Origin: Gemmatimonadota bacterium
Lineage (GTDB): Bacteria; Gemmatimonadota; Gemmatimonadetes; Gemmatimonadales; Gemmatimonadaceae
Length of the DNA: 64,000 bases
Direction: 5' to 3'
NCBI GenBank assembly: GCA_028287235.1
Contig: JAQBQB010000008.1
Span: 1-64,000, forward strand
Under the pieces are notes generated by a model. The model saw only the letters and a program-made list of their open reading frames with translations, was not told the origin of the DNA and made no database searches. Each line of letters begins with the position of its first letter. Position 1 is the stretch's first letter. A program made the translations under genes and the position numbers. Shown here piece after piece: positions 47,916-57,127 of this stretch.

Positions 47916-50279
47916 CTATCGGCCGCGCATCCCGAGCCGCCGAAGAATCTCCTGAAACCTGGGCTCGCCGCGGAACGGCGCGAGCTGCGGCATGAGCCCG
48001 ATGAACGACGCCATGAACGACGGCGCTCTCACGCCGCGCTCCAGCCACTCGTACATCCGCTCGCGGTCGCCGAGTGCGGCATACGCCTGCGCCACCAGCT
48101 CCGGCACCACGTACCTCGTGGCCCAATTGCGGTCGATGTCGTCGAGCACCGCGAGTGCCTTGTCGCGTCGACCCGTTCGCGCATAGAGCAGCGCCAGGCC
48201 CGGCGACCGATGCCCAAGGACGCGCTCCGATTCGATGAGCTCGCGCTCGGCGTCGCCGATCAGCCCTTTCTCGAGGTACGCGTAGCCGAGGAAGGAGTCG
48301 AGGTAATACGACCCCGGCGCGAGCTCCTTTGCCCGTCGCGCCAGCGCCATCGCGGTATCGGTTTGGCCGGCGATGAGAAATTCCCAGGCGGCGAAATCTC
48401 TCCAGATCGCCGACAGCGGATCGCGCTCCAGGACGCGGCGCATGGAGGCGAGCATGTTGTCCGGCCGGTGCATCGCCGCCCAATAGAACGACTCGGGCAC
48501 GTACACCCACGAGTCGCTGGGATTGATGGCCTCGGCGCGACGAATCTGCTGGAATCCCTTCTGCCAGTCGCGCCCGAGGCTGATCGTCACGTTCCCGGCC
48601 AGTGCCCATGCTTCGCCGAGCGTGCTGTCGATCGCGAGCGCGCGGTCGCTCGCGTCCCGCGCTTTGACGTAGGCCACACCCGGCGCCAGATAGTCGTCGG
48701 ACAGATCCATGTAGGTCTCGCCGATGCCGACGTACGCCAGCGCATAGGTGGGGTCGGCGGCGATCGCCTCGTTGAATGCATCGAGCGACTCGAGCATGTT
48801 CTCGCGCGTGTTCTGATTGGCGAGAAAGCGTCCGCGCAGATAGGCCTCGTGTGCCTTCACGCTCCGTGTCTGATGATGCGCCGTCTGCGTCACCGCATCC
48901 TGGAGCTTCACCGCGAGCGCGCCGACGATGGCCGACGTGATCTCACTCTGAAGCTGGAACAGATCCTTGACGTCGCGCTCGTTGGTGTACGACCACAGCG
49001 CGAGTCCGTCGCGGGTGCTCGACAGCTCCGCCGTCACCCGCACCTTGTCGCCGGCCCGGCGAAGGGTGCCTTGCAGCGCGGCGTCGGCATGCAGCTCCTT
49101 CGCGAGCTCCTGTGGGGTAGGATGCTTCCCCCGATAGGCGTACGACGAATTTCGGGCGACCACTCGCAGGCTCGGCACTGCCGCCAGCTCGCTCGACAGC
49201 TCGTCGGTCATGCCGTCGGCGTAATATTGCGTCGTCGTGTCGCCTCCGACGTTCTCGAAGGGCAGCACGACGACCACCTTCGGCGCGCTCGACGTCGCGG
49301 GTCCGAGTGAATCGCGATAATGAAACCCTAATGCCGCGGCAGCGGCAACGATGATGACGGCGGCGGCGGCCGCCCATGGCCGCCACCGCGACGCCGCGGG
49401 CAAGGCGGCATCGAGCGTGGCGAGGAGCTCGGCGGCCGACTGCGGACGCTGCGCCGGATCCTTCTCCAGGCAGCGCATGATGAGCCGTGCCAGGCGTGGC
49501 GGCACGTCCGCGCGAACGGATTGCACCGGCGGTGGTGGCTGCGTGAGATGCGCGGCGATCACCGCCTGCGGTGACGAATGTGCGAACGGCGGGCGGCCGC
49601 CGAGCAGCTCGAACGCCAGACAGCCGAATGCGTAAATGTCGGCACGATGATCGACGTCAGGGCTACCGGTGGCCTGCTCGGGCGCCATGTACGCCGGCGT
49701 GCCAACGGCGGTCCCGATCTGAGTCAGTGTGTCGGTCGACAGGTCCGAGCCGCTGTCGCGCTCGGACGATCCCGGACCCCGCTTGGCGGCGGCGACGGCC
49801 TTGGCGATCCCGAAGTCGGTGACCGCCGCCGAGCCGCCCGATACCAGCACGTTGCCGGGCTTGATGTCGCGATGCAACACGCCGTGCTCGTGCGCGTAGG
49901 CCAGCGCTCGCGCTACGTCGCGCAGCACGACCACCGTCTCGGCGATCGAGAGCGGACCGCCGCGGATGCGCTCCCGCAACGAGTCGCCCTCCATGAGTGG
50001 CATGGTGTAGTACGGCAGGCCGTCCGTCTCGCCGGCCGAGAGCACGGGTACGATGTGCGGGTGTTGCAGCTTGGCGGCGAGCGCGATCTCGCGCTTGAAT
50101 CGATCCAGGTCGACACCCGCCGCGAGCTCCGGGGGGAGCACCTTGACCACCACCAAGCGACCGAGCGCAACGTCGTGCGCCACGAACACGCGCGACATGC
50201 CGGCACCGGCGAGCTCGCGCTCGATGGTGTAGGCGCCGCCGAGTGTGGACTGCAGGTGTTGGCGGAGGCGGTCGGGCAT
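47916..50279 (-). CDS. PknB-type Ser/Thr protein kinase 4 with TolB-like and TPR domains
   Basis: A 787-residue kinase: AGAGMSRVF, Lys46 in VVVKVL, HRDIKPGN, DFG and GTPAYMAPE, then a single TM helix (about 295-315), a TolB/adenylate-cyclase-associated domain (VVVVLPFENVGGDTTTQYYA, DELSSELA) and a TPR tail. It is shorter than the other three and has one TM instead of three, so it is a different subtype. Asn replaces nothing; HRDIKPGN has Gly for the usual Asp-Asn pair's Asp, a common variant. Confidence 0.92.
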   Translation of the reverse strand: MPDRLRQHLQSTLGGAYTIERELAGAGMSRVFVAHDVALGRLVVVKVLPPELAAGVDLDRFKREIALAAKLQHPHIVPVLSAGETDGLPYYTMPLMEGDSLRERIRGGPLSIAETVVVLRDVARALAYAHEHGVLHRDIKPGNVLVSGGSAAVTDFGIAKAVAAAKRGPGSSERDSGSDLSTDTLTQIGTAVGTPAYMAPEQATGSPDVDHRADIYAFGCLAFELLGGRPPFAHSSPQAVIAAHLTQPPPPVQSVRADVPPRLARLIMRCLEKDPAQRPQSAAELLATLDAALPAASRWRPWAAAAAVIIVAAAAALGFHYRDSLGPATSSAPKVVVVLPFENVGGDTTTQYYADGMTDELSSELAAVPSLRVVARNSSYAYRGKHPTPQELAKELHADAALQGTLRRAGDKVRVTAELSSTRDGLALWSYTNERDVKDLFQLQSEITSAIVGALAVKLQDAVTQTAHHQTRSVKAHEAYLRGRFLANQNTRENMLESLDAFNEAIAADPTYALAYVGIGETYMDLSDDYLAPGVAYVKARDASDRALAIDSTLGEAWALAGNVTISLGRDWQKGFQQIRRAEAINPSDSWVYVPESFYWAAMHRPDNMLASMRRVLERDPLSAIWRDFAAWEFLIAGQTDTAMALARRAKELAPGSYYLDSFLGYAYLEKGLIGDAERELIESERVLGHRSPGLALLYARTGRRDKALAVLDDIDRNWATRYVVPELVAQAYAALGDRERMYEWLERGVRAPSFMASFIGLMPQLAPFRGEPRFQEILRRLGMRGR

Positions 50280-50287
50280 CGAGCACG

Positions 50288-50293
50288 AATGTA
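50288..50293 (-). promoter_or_regulatory. Putative -10 box of kinase 4
   Basis: TACATT ends eight bases before the ATG, as in kinases 1 and 2, which points to a leaderless transcript. The -35 region is not obvious (CTGGCG at 17 bases). Confidence 0.42.
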
Positions 50294-50410
50294 CGGGCTC
50301 GGAGCACCGTCGCCAGCGGGGATCGAGACTCGGCGCCGAGCTAGCTCGGCGCCGAGTGGGGCCTGGCGGAGATCAAGGGGCCGTGCGAGAGCGCCGGCGT
50401 CGTGCAGGCG

Positions 50411-50941
50411 TTACTTGTTGGCGTGGCTGAGTGCGCGCCAGAGCGCCGCGATCGAGCTTGCCTGCACGCGCAAAATGCCCCGGTCGAACCCGGCCGGCTG
50501 TTCCGTGACCGGTCCGTCGCCCGTCGAGTGGCCGCGACTGATCGACGCGACCACGGCAACGGCGCCGATCACGCCGGCGGCCACCGCGAGACGCGTGCGG
50601 CCTTTGTCGAGTTGCCTCGACTCCAGCTCGAGCACGTTGGCCCGCGTAATGAGTATTTGTTGAAAGAGCCCCTCCCGGGCGCCCACGGTACCAGCAGGTA
50701 CCGTGGGCACTCGCAGGGTCAACGCGTCGGGTTGCGCGTCGACGACCGACCCCGCGAGCACACGCGCGTCGCTCATACCGAGCGACGCCCCAAACTGGGC
50801 GGCGGTTGCCGCCGACACGCGGGCGCGGACTTCCATTCCCGGCGTGACGGCGGCAACCTCGATTGGCGAATACGTGTAACAACCCGCGACCAGCACGGGG
50901 ACCAGCAATAGCCCGACGATTTTCAATGCGGCAATTCTCAT
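50411..50941 (-). CDS. Small lipoprotein in the SusCD operon
   Basis: A 176-residue predicted lipoprotein: leader LKIVGLLLVPVLVAGC with Cys21, then a beta-rich stretch (VTPGMEVRARVSAATAAQFG; PDALTLRVPT) and a hydrophobic helix (LAVAAGVIGAVAVVASI). It starts 17 nt after the SusD-like stop, on the same strand, and is probably co-transcribed. Function unknown. Confidence 0.75.
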   Translation of the reverse strand: MRIAALKIVGLLLVPVLVAGCYTYSPIEVAAVTPGMEVRARVSAATAAQFGASLGMSDARVLAGSVVDAQPDALTLRVPTVPAGTVGAREGLFQQILITRANVLELESRQLDKGRTRLAVAAGVIGAVAVVASISRGHSTGDGPVTEQPAGFDRGILRVQASSIAALWRALSHANK

Positions 50942-50957
50942 TGTGTGCTGACAGCGC

Positions 50958-52355
50958 TCACGGCTTGGTGTCCAGACAACCCGTATAGTTCGGATTGTTT
51001 CGCTCGGCGAACGGAATCACCATGCTCGTGGCCGTGCCATAGGTGCCGGACAGCTGCCCGGTTACCGACGGCGTGCCGGAGTTGGCGATCAACCCGGTTG
51101 GGAAAACCGTTTCCGTGTTGCGTCCATACTGGCGGACGAGCCGCCGCATGTCGCCGAGCCGGTGCCCCGTGAGCCACGTCCAATAGGCGCGCTCCTGGAA
51201 GTACAGGTCGACGGCCGCCGCCTGCGTGCTCGGCGACGAACCGGCGATCGCGGCAATCGCCGGCGTGTTCGTGGTGCGCAGCGTGTTGAGTCCCGCGAAG
51301 ACCGCATCGCGGTCCGCCTGCGTGCCACCCTGGAGTCGGGCCTCGAGAATGTCGAGCTGCGCCTCGGTGCCGTCGCCCACGATGCCGTTCGTGGTCTGCC
51401 CGAATTTCGTTTCGGTGGGCAGGTTCGTGGAGATGCTGTTGAAGCCGATACGCGTCGACGGCGCCCACGGAATGCGCGGATCCGGCGTCGCGAGGTACGG
51501 AAGGCCGTTCCCGCCTTCCTTCGTCACGACACTGTAGCGCGACGAGCCGTTGGCCGCCGCGTTCCACATGCCGTTCTGTTCGCGCGTGCTCGCCGTCGAG
51601 TGGAAGGTGAACAGTTGAAACGTGCGCGGCACGCCGGTCGCCGCCGCGGCGGATTCCGTGAACTTGCCCAGGTTGAGCAGCGCACGGGCCTTGCCGATCT
51701 GCGACCCGAACAACACGCGCTTGCTCGTGTCGGCCAGCGCCATCGCCGAGTCGAAGCTCGCGGTGGCCATGGTGTAGAGCGCAGTGGAAGAGTTGACGGG
51801 GCCGTACGTCACGACGCCGTTGTCGTCGGCCGTCGAGAACGACGTACCCGAACAGAAGCCCTCTGCCAGGAAGATCTCGACGAACCCGCGCAGCATGTAC
51901 ATCTCGCCGCGCTGCCACTTCTGCGTGGGCTGCGTCGCGCCGATGACCGCGGCGGCCTTGATCGCCCCCGAGTGCGCCTGCTGCAGCGCGCGAAACACGG
52001 CTTCAGTCGACGAGTTGACCTCGGCCGGCGTGCGCGAATTCACCGACAACCGCTCGGCGAACGTGTCGCTGGCTACCATCTCGTCGGCCATGTCGCCGGA
52101 CATGGTCGTGAACGAGTCCGTGTTCCCGTCGAAGCCGACGGTGAAATCGGAGATGACGCCGAACCGCAGGGGATCGGTGCCCGTTGGGGTGTTGAAGGGA
52201 CCGGGCGCGAGAATGTCCGGTGTGGTGACGTTGAGCACTTCGCTCGCCTTACAGCCGCCGAGGACCGTGAGGAGCGCGGCGCCCGCGAGTGTGAGACCCA
52301 TGCGTGTCGGCGTGAGCATGTCCATCAAGCGTCGATGTGATTGGATGCGTGTCAT
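50958..52355 (-). CDS. SusD/RagB-family lipoprotein
   Basis: A 465-residue SusD-type surface lipoprotein: leader with lipobox LLTVLGGC, the TPR-like helical core with FTTMSGDMADEMVAS, EMYMLRGFVEIFLAEGFCSG and the characteristic C-terminal block RAYWTWLTGHRLGDMRRLVR. It would bind substrate and hand it to the SusC channel. The start is the ATG 12 nt after the SusC stop; a second ATG ten codons later is possible. The substrate is unknown, as no glycoside hydrolase is linked. Confidence 0.9.
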   Translation of the reverse strand: MTRIQSHRRLMDMLTPTRMGLTLAGAALLTVLGGCKASEVLNVTTPDILAPGPFNTPTGTDPLRFGVISDFTVGFDGNTDSFTTMSGDMADEMVASDTFAERLSVNSRTPAEVNSSTEAVFRALQQAHSGAIKAAAVIGATQPTQKWQRGEMYMLRGFVEIFLAEGFCSGTSFSTADDNGVVTYGPVNSSTALYTMATASFDSAMALADTSKRVLFGSQIGKARALLNLGKFTESAAAATGVPRTFQLFTFHSTASTREQNGMWNAAANGSSRYSVVTKEGGNGLPYLATPDPRIPWAPSTRIGFNSISTNLPTETKFGQTTNGIVGDGTEAQLDILEARLQGGTQADRDAVFAGLNTLRTTNTPAIAAIAGSSPSTQAAAVDLYFQERAYWTWLTGHRLGDMRRLVRQYGRNTETVFPTGLIANSGTPSVTGQLSGTYGTATSMVIPFAERNNPNYTGCLDTKP

Positions 52356-52366
52356 GAGTGATCGCC

Positions 52367-55300
52367 TCAGAAGCTCAGGTTCAGACGGAGCGTCAGGAAG
52401 CGAAGCGGCGGGGTGGAGAAGTACTCCTCGCTGCCGCGCGCGTCGCCGTTGCCGACGGTGGCCTCGGGATCGATCCCCGGATACGCCGTCCAAACGTGCA
52501 GGTTGCGGCCGGTGCCGATGATCGATGCGCGGCTCGCGTGAATCCGGGCGGCGAATGCGTCGGGCAGTTGGTAGCTCACCGAGAGCTCGCGGAAGCGCGT
52601 GAACTCGCCGTTGCGGAAGTAGCCGGTGTAGATGTTGAGGTTGTCGGCGATGGACGCGGCCTGGTCGGCGAGCGGCGCGTTCGGATCCCACAGCCCTTGG
52701 CACGATGCGCCGCCCTGGCAGCGATGCCGGAGCGTGTTGTAGAACTTCGTCATGCCGTCCTTGTGATCGAACTGCGCCGAAATCGCGAGCTTGCGGCCGA
52801 ACAGCTCGAGCCGCGGGTTCAACGCGAGTTCGTGCGTCGGTGCCGTGGGTCCGATGAACACCGCCGTGTCGGTGAAGGTCATCTCCGAGGCGACGATGAT
52901 GCCGTCGTGGTTCGCATCGTTGAACGTGTAGCCTCTGCCCCACAGACCGAAGAGCGGATAGCCCGGCGCGTTGTACTGCGTGCTGCGGTTGCCGGTGAAG
53001 ATGGGCGTGACGCCCTGTCCGAGCGTGAGGATGCGGTTTCTGTTCGACGAGCCGGTGATCTGGATGTCGAAACCAACCTGCCGCGTATCGATGACTTTCT
53101 GGTTCACCGTCAGCTCGAGCCCTTCATTGCGCGTGGAGCCGATGTTCTCGAGCAACGTCGTGATCGTGCCGCCGAGCGACGGCGCGAGCGGCGCGTTGAT
53201 CAGCGCGTCTTTCGTCTTCTTGTTGTAGTACGTGAGCTCGATCGACGTGCGGTTCGAGAAGGCGGTCGCGTCGAACCCGGTTTCGAATTCGCCCGAGTAC
53301 TCCGGCTTCAGGTTCGCGTTGCCGAGCGCCGTGAGCGTGACGCCGGACTGCTCGACGCCGGAGATGTTGGCGTTGGCGGTCTGGTAGTACCGAAGGGCGT
53401 TGAGCGCGCCCGGCTGCACGCCCGACGCACCGTACGTGGCGCGGAGGCGGAACGAGTTGAGCGCCTCGATGTGCGGGAAAAAGGCCTCGTCGGACAGGAG
53501 CCACGACGCGCCGATCTTCGGGTAGTAGACCCCGGAGAAGCCCGTGCCGAAGGCGCTGTTTCCGTCGTAGCGCAAGCCGCCCGTGAGGAAGAACCGGTCG
53601 GCGTACGACATCACTTCTTCGCCGTACACGCCGAGGTTGATCGATTCGGTCGTGGATTGGGTCGCCGTGCGGGTCGCGCCCGAGCTGGTCGTCGTTGCGC
53701 CCGGCGGCATGCCCAAGCCCGTTCCGGTCGACGACGAGAACCAGCTGCGGAAGTACTGCGTTCCGCCCGAGGTCTTGAAGCTGACGCCGTGATGTGCCGC
53801 CGTCGTTGCCGTGGCGCCGGCGTCGACGGTGTAGATCGCCGTCTCCGCGCGGTTGTTCTGCACGCTGCCGGTGCGCGCCTGCTCGCCGAACGGTCCCTGG
53901 CCGAACTGCTGGATGAAGGACGAGTTCCGCGCGCTGTAGTCGTACCCGACGTTCATGCGCGTCGTCAACCACGGCAGCGGCAGGTACTGGCCGTTCACGC
54001 TGTTGATGAAGCGGTTGGTGTTCTGCGTCGTGACCTGCGCGAAGATGTCGCCGATCGGAAAGCTGCGATATCCGAGCAGCGGAAGACCGCGCGCGTCCTT
54101 GAGATCGGTGCGTGCGGAGCCGCCGATCGCGGCGACCATGAGACCGTCGCTGTTGTCCTCGTTCTGCGGCTGGCGGTTGTCGTTGTCGACGTACCCGATC
54201 GACACCGACAGATTCAGCTTCGACGACAGCTGCGCGTTGAGGTTCGTACGCAGGTCCACCTTCTTTTCGGCGTTCGGATAGATCTGGTCGGCTCCGATCG
54301 ACGAGCCACGCTCGGCCATCAGCCGGTTGATCTCCGCGGCCGGCATCTTGTACGGGCCTTGGGTGTGCTCCTGATCGCCCGACACGAAGAACTGGAGCTT
54401 GTCGGCGCCGCCCGAGATTTGCAGGCCGTACTGCGAGCGATTGCCGGTGGCGAGCGGCGTGAGGCCCGGCTCGTTCAGCACGTTGTTGTGATAGGTGCTG
54501 TCGATGAGGCAGCTGCCCGACGCCTGCTGCACGAGCGTGCAGGTCTTCAGTCCGGTGCGCCGATCGAACGACACGTAGAGATCCGGATAGCTCCCCTTAT
54601 GAGGGTCGTTCAGGATGCCGTTGTCGCTCCACGCCATGTAGCGCGCGGCGCCGGAGCGGCCGCGCTTCGTGGTGACGACGATGACGCCGTTGGCCGCCTG
54701 CGTGCCGTAGAGCGTCGCGGCCGCCGGTCCCTTGATGACATCGATGGTCTCGATCTCTTCAGGGTTGATGTTGTCGAACGCCGACGCCGTCGTTCCACCG
54801 GTGCCGATGCCGCTGTCGCCGGTCTTGGCGTCGACACGAACGCCGTCGACGTAGACGAGCGGATCGTTGCTGAGCGACAGCGACGATGCGCCGCGGATCC
54901 GAATGCGAGATCCGCCGCCCACGGCGCCCGACGAGATGACCTGCACGCCCGCCGCCCGTCCGGAGAGCAGCTCTCCGGTGCTGTGCACCGGCAATTCGGC
55001 GATCTTGCTGGCCACGTCGATCGTCGCGACGGTATTCGATAGCTCGGCCTTGCTCTGCGCGCCGGTCACCGTGGTCACCACGGTGGCCAGGGAGAACGCC
55101 GCCTGGGAGAGGGCGACGTCGGCAGTCGCGGTCGCGCCGGCGGCGAGCGTCACACTCGCGTGCTTGGGCTCGTAACCGATGTGGCTCACCACGAGCTCGA
55201 CGGGTCCTGACGGGACGCCGCGGATCGTATAGTGCCCATCTGGCGCGGTCTGCGCGCCGATCTGCGTGCCGGTGACGCGCACGTTCGCGCTGCCGAGCGG

Positions 55301-55474
55301 CGACGACGTGACGGCCTCGGACACGCGACCCGTGATTGTCCCCGTGGCTCCGCCTGCCTGAGCGGAAGCGCGGTGGCCGGCGCCGAACAGTCCTAGCGCG
55401 GCGAGTGAAAGTGTGATCCACCGTCGAACGGTGGTGCGGACACGTACGACGGCGGTGAACGGACCCCTGTGCAT
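52367..55474 (-). CDS. SusC/RagA-family TonB-dependent outer-membrane transporter
   Basis: A 1035-residue transporter: signal peptide to about residue 40 (GHRASA), a CarboxypepD_reg-like domain (GTITGRVSEAVTSSPLGSAN...SHIGYEP), the plug with IRIRGASSLSLSNDPLVYVD and INPEEIETIDVIKGPAAATL, then the barrel ending in LTLRLNLSF. GGAGAAG precedes the ATG. It heads an operon with the SusD-like gene and a small lipoprotein, and imports a complex substrate with energy from TonB. Confidence 0.94.
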   Translation of the reverse strand: MHRGPFTAVVRVRTTVRRWITLSLAALGLFGAGHRASAQAGGATGTITGRVSEAVTSSPLGSANVRVTGTQIGAQTAPDGHYTIRGVPSGPVELVVSHIGYEPKHASVTLAAGATATADVALSQAAFSLATVVTTVTGAQSKAELSNTVATIDVASKIAELPVHSTGELLSGRAAGVQVISSGAVGGGSRIRIRGASSLSLSNDPLVYVDGVRVDAKTGDSGIGTGGTTASAFDNINPEEIETIDVIKGPAAATLYGTQAANGVIVVTTKRGRSGAARYMAWSDNGILNDPHKGSYPDLYVSFDRRTGLKTCTLVQQASGSCLIDSTYHNNVLNEPGLTPLATGNRSQYGLQISGGADKLQFFVSGDQEHTQGPYKMPAAEINRLMAERGSSIGADQIYPNAEKKVDLRTNLNAQLSSKLNLSVSIGYVDNDNRQPQNEDNSDGLMVAAIGGSARTDLKDARGLPLLGYRSFPIGDIFAQVTTQNTNRFINSVNGQYLPLPWLTTRMNVGYDYSARNSSFIQQFGQGPFGEQARTGSVQNNRAETAIYTVDAGATATTAAHHGVSFKTSGGTQYFRSWFSSSTGTGLGMPPGATTTSSGATRTATQSTTESINLGVYGEEVMSYADRFFLTGGLRYDGNSAFGTGFSGVYYPKIGASWLLSDEAFFPHIEALNSFRLRATYGASGVQPGALNALRYYQTANANISGVEQSGVTLTALGNANLKPEYSGEFETGFDATAFSNRTSIELTYYNKKTKDALINAPLAPSLGGTITTLLENIGSTRNEGLELTVNQKVIDTRQVGFDIQITGSSNRNRILTLGQGVTPIFTGNRSTQYNAPGYPLFGLWGRGYTFNDANHDGIIVASEMTFTDTAVFIGPTAPTHELALNPRLELFGRKLAISAQFDHKDGMTKFYNTLRHRCQGGASCQGLWDPNAPLADQAASIADNLNIYTGYFRNGEFTRFRELSVSYQLPDAFAARIHASRASIIGTGRNLHVWTAYPGIDPEATVGNGDARGSEEYFSTPPLRFLTLRLNLSF

Positions 55475-55814
55475 TGTGGCTTCTCCGGGCGGGATGACCT
55501 GCGGTCGCCAAGGCGCGACCGAGCAACAGCACTAACGTAGAACTGCGCGATGGAACGCGATGGAGCACGAACGAGCGGCGGTTGGTTGATCCGCGAGATG
55601 TGCTGTATTACCAACCAACGAACAGGCGGGGCCGTCACGTTTTTCGGTGCTCTTCTGCGCGGCGAACGTACGGGCGTGGAGGATGCGTGTCAACGTTGCC
55701 GGGCCGTCCGCCGGGGCGAGCGAACTCCCGGCCATGTTCGCGGACCTCTGGAAGCCGCCCATTTGCCTGCGCGCGGCCGTCTGACGATCTTGAAATCACA
55801 CCGACCGGCGAGCT
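55475..55814. promoter_or_regulatory. Divergent promoter region
   Basis: About 340 bases between the SusC operon (leftward) and the small membrane-protein gene (rightward). No supported gene; short frames lack motifs. It should hold both promoters, but no convincing -35/-10 pair or operator was found by eye. Confidence 0.45.
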
Positions 55815-56495
55815 GTGATGACGGATCGACGCTACAACGACGAGGAAGTGTCGGCCATCTTCGCGAAGTCCGCAGAGGGACCGCAGGTGCCCCAAGCCCC
55901 CTCGCTCCAGGCTCCGCGATCGGACGGCCTCACTCTGGCCGAGCTCCAGGACATCGGCCGCGAAGTCGGGATCGCTCCTGAAGCGGTCGCCCACGCCGCG
56001 CGCGCGCTCGACGTGCAACCCCGAGCGATTGCGCGAACCGTCCTCGGTCTACCGATCGGCGTCGAGCGAATCATCGAGCTCGATCGCCGGATGACCGACG
56101 CCGAGTGGGAGCTGCTGGTCGTGCAGTTGCGCGAGGTCTTCCACGCCCGCGGTGCGCTGAGCGCCTCCGGGTCGTTTCGGCAGTGGACGAACGGAAACCT
56201 GCAGGCGCTTCTCGAGCCGACGCCCACGGGTCATCGCCTTCGCCTCTCGACATACAAAGGAAACGCGCGCGCTTCGATGTTCCTCGGCCTCGGCACGCTC
56301 GGCGTCGCCGCCGCGCTGTTCGTTGCGTCCACCCTGAGCGGCCACCTCGGCGGCGCGGTGCTGGAGATCGGTATGTTCTCAGCCTTGGGGGTTGGACTGA
56401 TCGCCAACGGTGCGCTGCGCGTGTCGGGTTGGGCGCGCGTGCGTGGGCGGCAGTTCGACGCCATTGCTGCCGTCGCGGCGAGCGCTCCGAACTAG
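55815..56495 (+). CDS. Membrane protein of unknown function
   Basis: A 226-residue protein. The N-terminal 55 residues have LTLAELQDIGREVGIAPEAV, a motif common to soil-bacterial proteins with a short helical start; a middle soluble domain; then two TM helices (about 155-175 and 180-200). GTG immediately before ATG, either can be the start. Its end overlaps the end of the next gene by 4 nt, tail to tail. Confidence 0.75.
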   Translation: MMTDRRYNDEEVSAIFAKSAEGPQVPQAPSLQAPRSDGLTLAELQDIGREVGIAPEAVAHAARALDVQPRAIARTVLGLPIGVERIIELDRRMTDAEWELLVVQLREVFHARGALSASGSFRQWTNGNLQALLEPTPTGHRLRLSTYKGNARASMFLGLGTLGVAAALFVASTLSGHLGGAVLEIGMFSALGVGLIANGALRVSGWARVRGRQFDAIAAVAASAPN

Positions 56496-57037
56496 CGGAG
56501 CGTGACGTTCATCGTCGACGAGTAGCTCTGCACCACGCTCGTCACGCCGCCGAGCGTACCAGACCCCGCCACGCTGAAGCCGAGCACACCGCTCACGACG
56601 CCACCCGACAGCGTGCCGGCAAACGACGTCTTGCTCGTCACCGCGTAGCCGGCATTCGTCGCAACGCTCTGATCGTCGAAGTGAATGTCGGCCGTCGTTC
56701 CGGTGAGCTTGGGTGCCCAGCTCGTCGCAAGATTGCCCTTCGCGGCGCAGCTCGCGGCGCTCGAGTGCGCCGTTTCGGTCTGCATCCCCGCGATCTGCGC
56801 CGAGCCGACCATCGCGCCGGAAACCTGGTCGATCGTCATGGTCATGGTGCCGGCCATGGTGTACGTGTTGGTGCACGGGAACGTGCCGCCGCCGGTGAGG
56901 CTCGTGCTGACCGTGGATTCCACGACCTGCGCGGAGTACGTCCCCGTGTAGGTTTTCGCCGTCGTGGCGACGTCGGTCGTGGACGCGGCGCACGCGCCGC
57001 AGAGGAGAAGAGCGACGGCCAGAAAACGCGCTCGCAT
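56492..57037 (-). CDS. Small lipoprotein
   Basis: A 181-residue predicted lipoprotein: MRARFLAVALLLCGAC (Cys16), then a Thr/Ser/Gly-rich beta domain with FPCTNTYTMAGTMTMTIDQV and two further Cys that could pair. No family recognised. It lies downstream of the VOC gene on the same strand, separated by a strong hairpin. Confidence 0.72.
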   Translation of the reverse strand: MRARFLAVALLLCGACAASTTDVATTAKTYTGTYSAQVVESTVSTSLTGGGTFPCTNTYTMAGTMTMTIDQVSGAMVGSAQIAGMQTETAHSSAASCAAKGNLATSWAPKLTGTTADIHFDDQSVATNAGYAVTSKTSFAGTLSGGVVSGVLGFSVAGSGTLGGVTSVVQSYSSTMNVTLR

Positions 57038-57059
57038 TGGGTTCTTCGTCAGGGAAGCG

Positions 57060-57096
57060 GCGGAGCCATGATATCCAACGGATACTATGGCTCCGC
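57060..57096. terminator. Long hairpin between VOC gene and lipoprotein
   Basis: GCGGAGCCATGATATCC (57060-57076) and GGATACTATGGCTCCGC (57080-57096) form a 17-bp stem with one mismatch and a 3-base loop. It follows the VOC stop by about 30 nt and precedes the next ATG by about 20 nt. Terminator or attenuator; no T-run. Confidence 0.6.
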
Positions 57097-57127
57097 GCGA
57101 CCCGGCGTAACTACTGGAGCGATTCGT

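Noticed and set aside
52358-55042. An 894-residue plus-strand open frame opposite SusC
   Set aside because: Arg/Val/Asp-rich shadow of a well-supported SusC gene.
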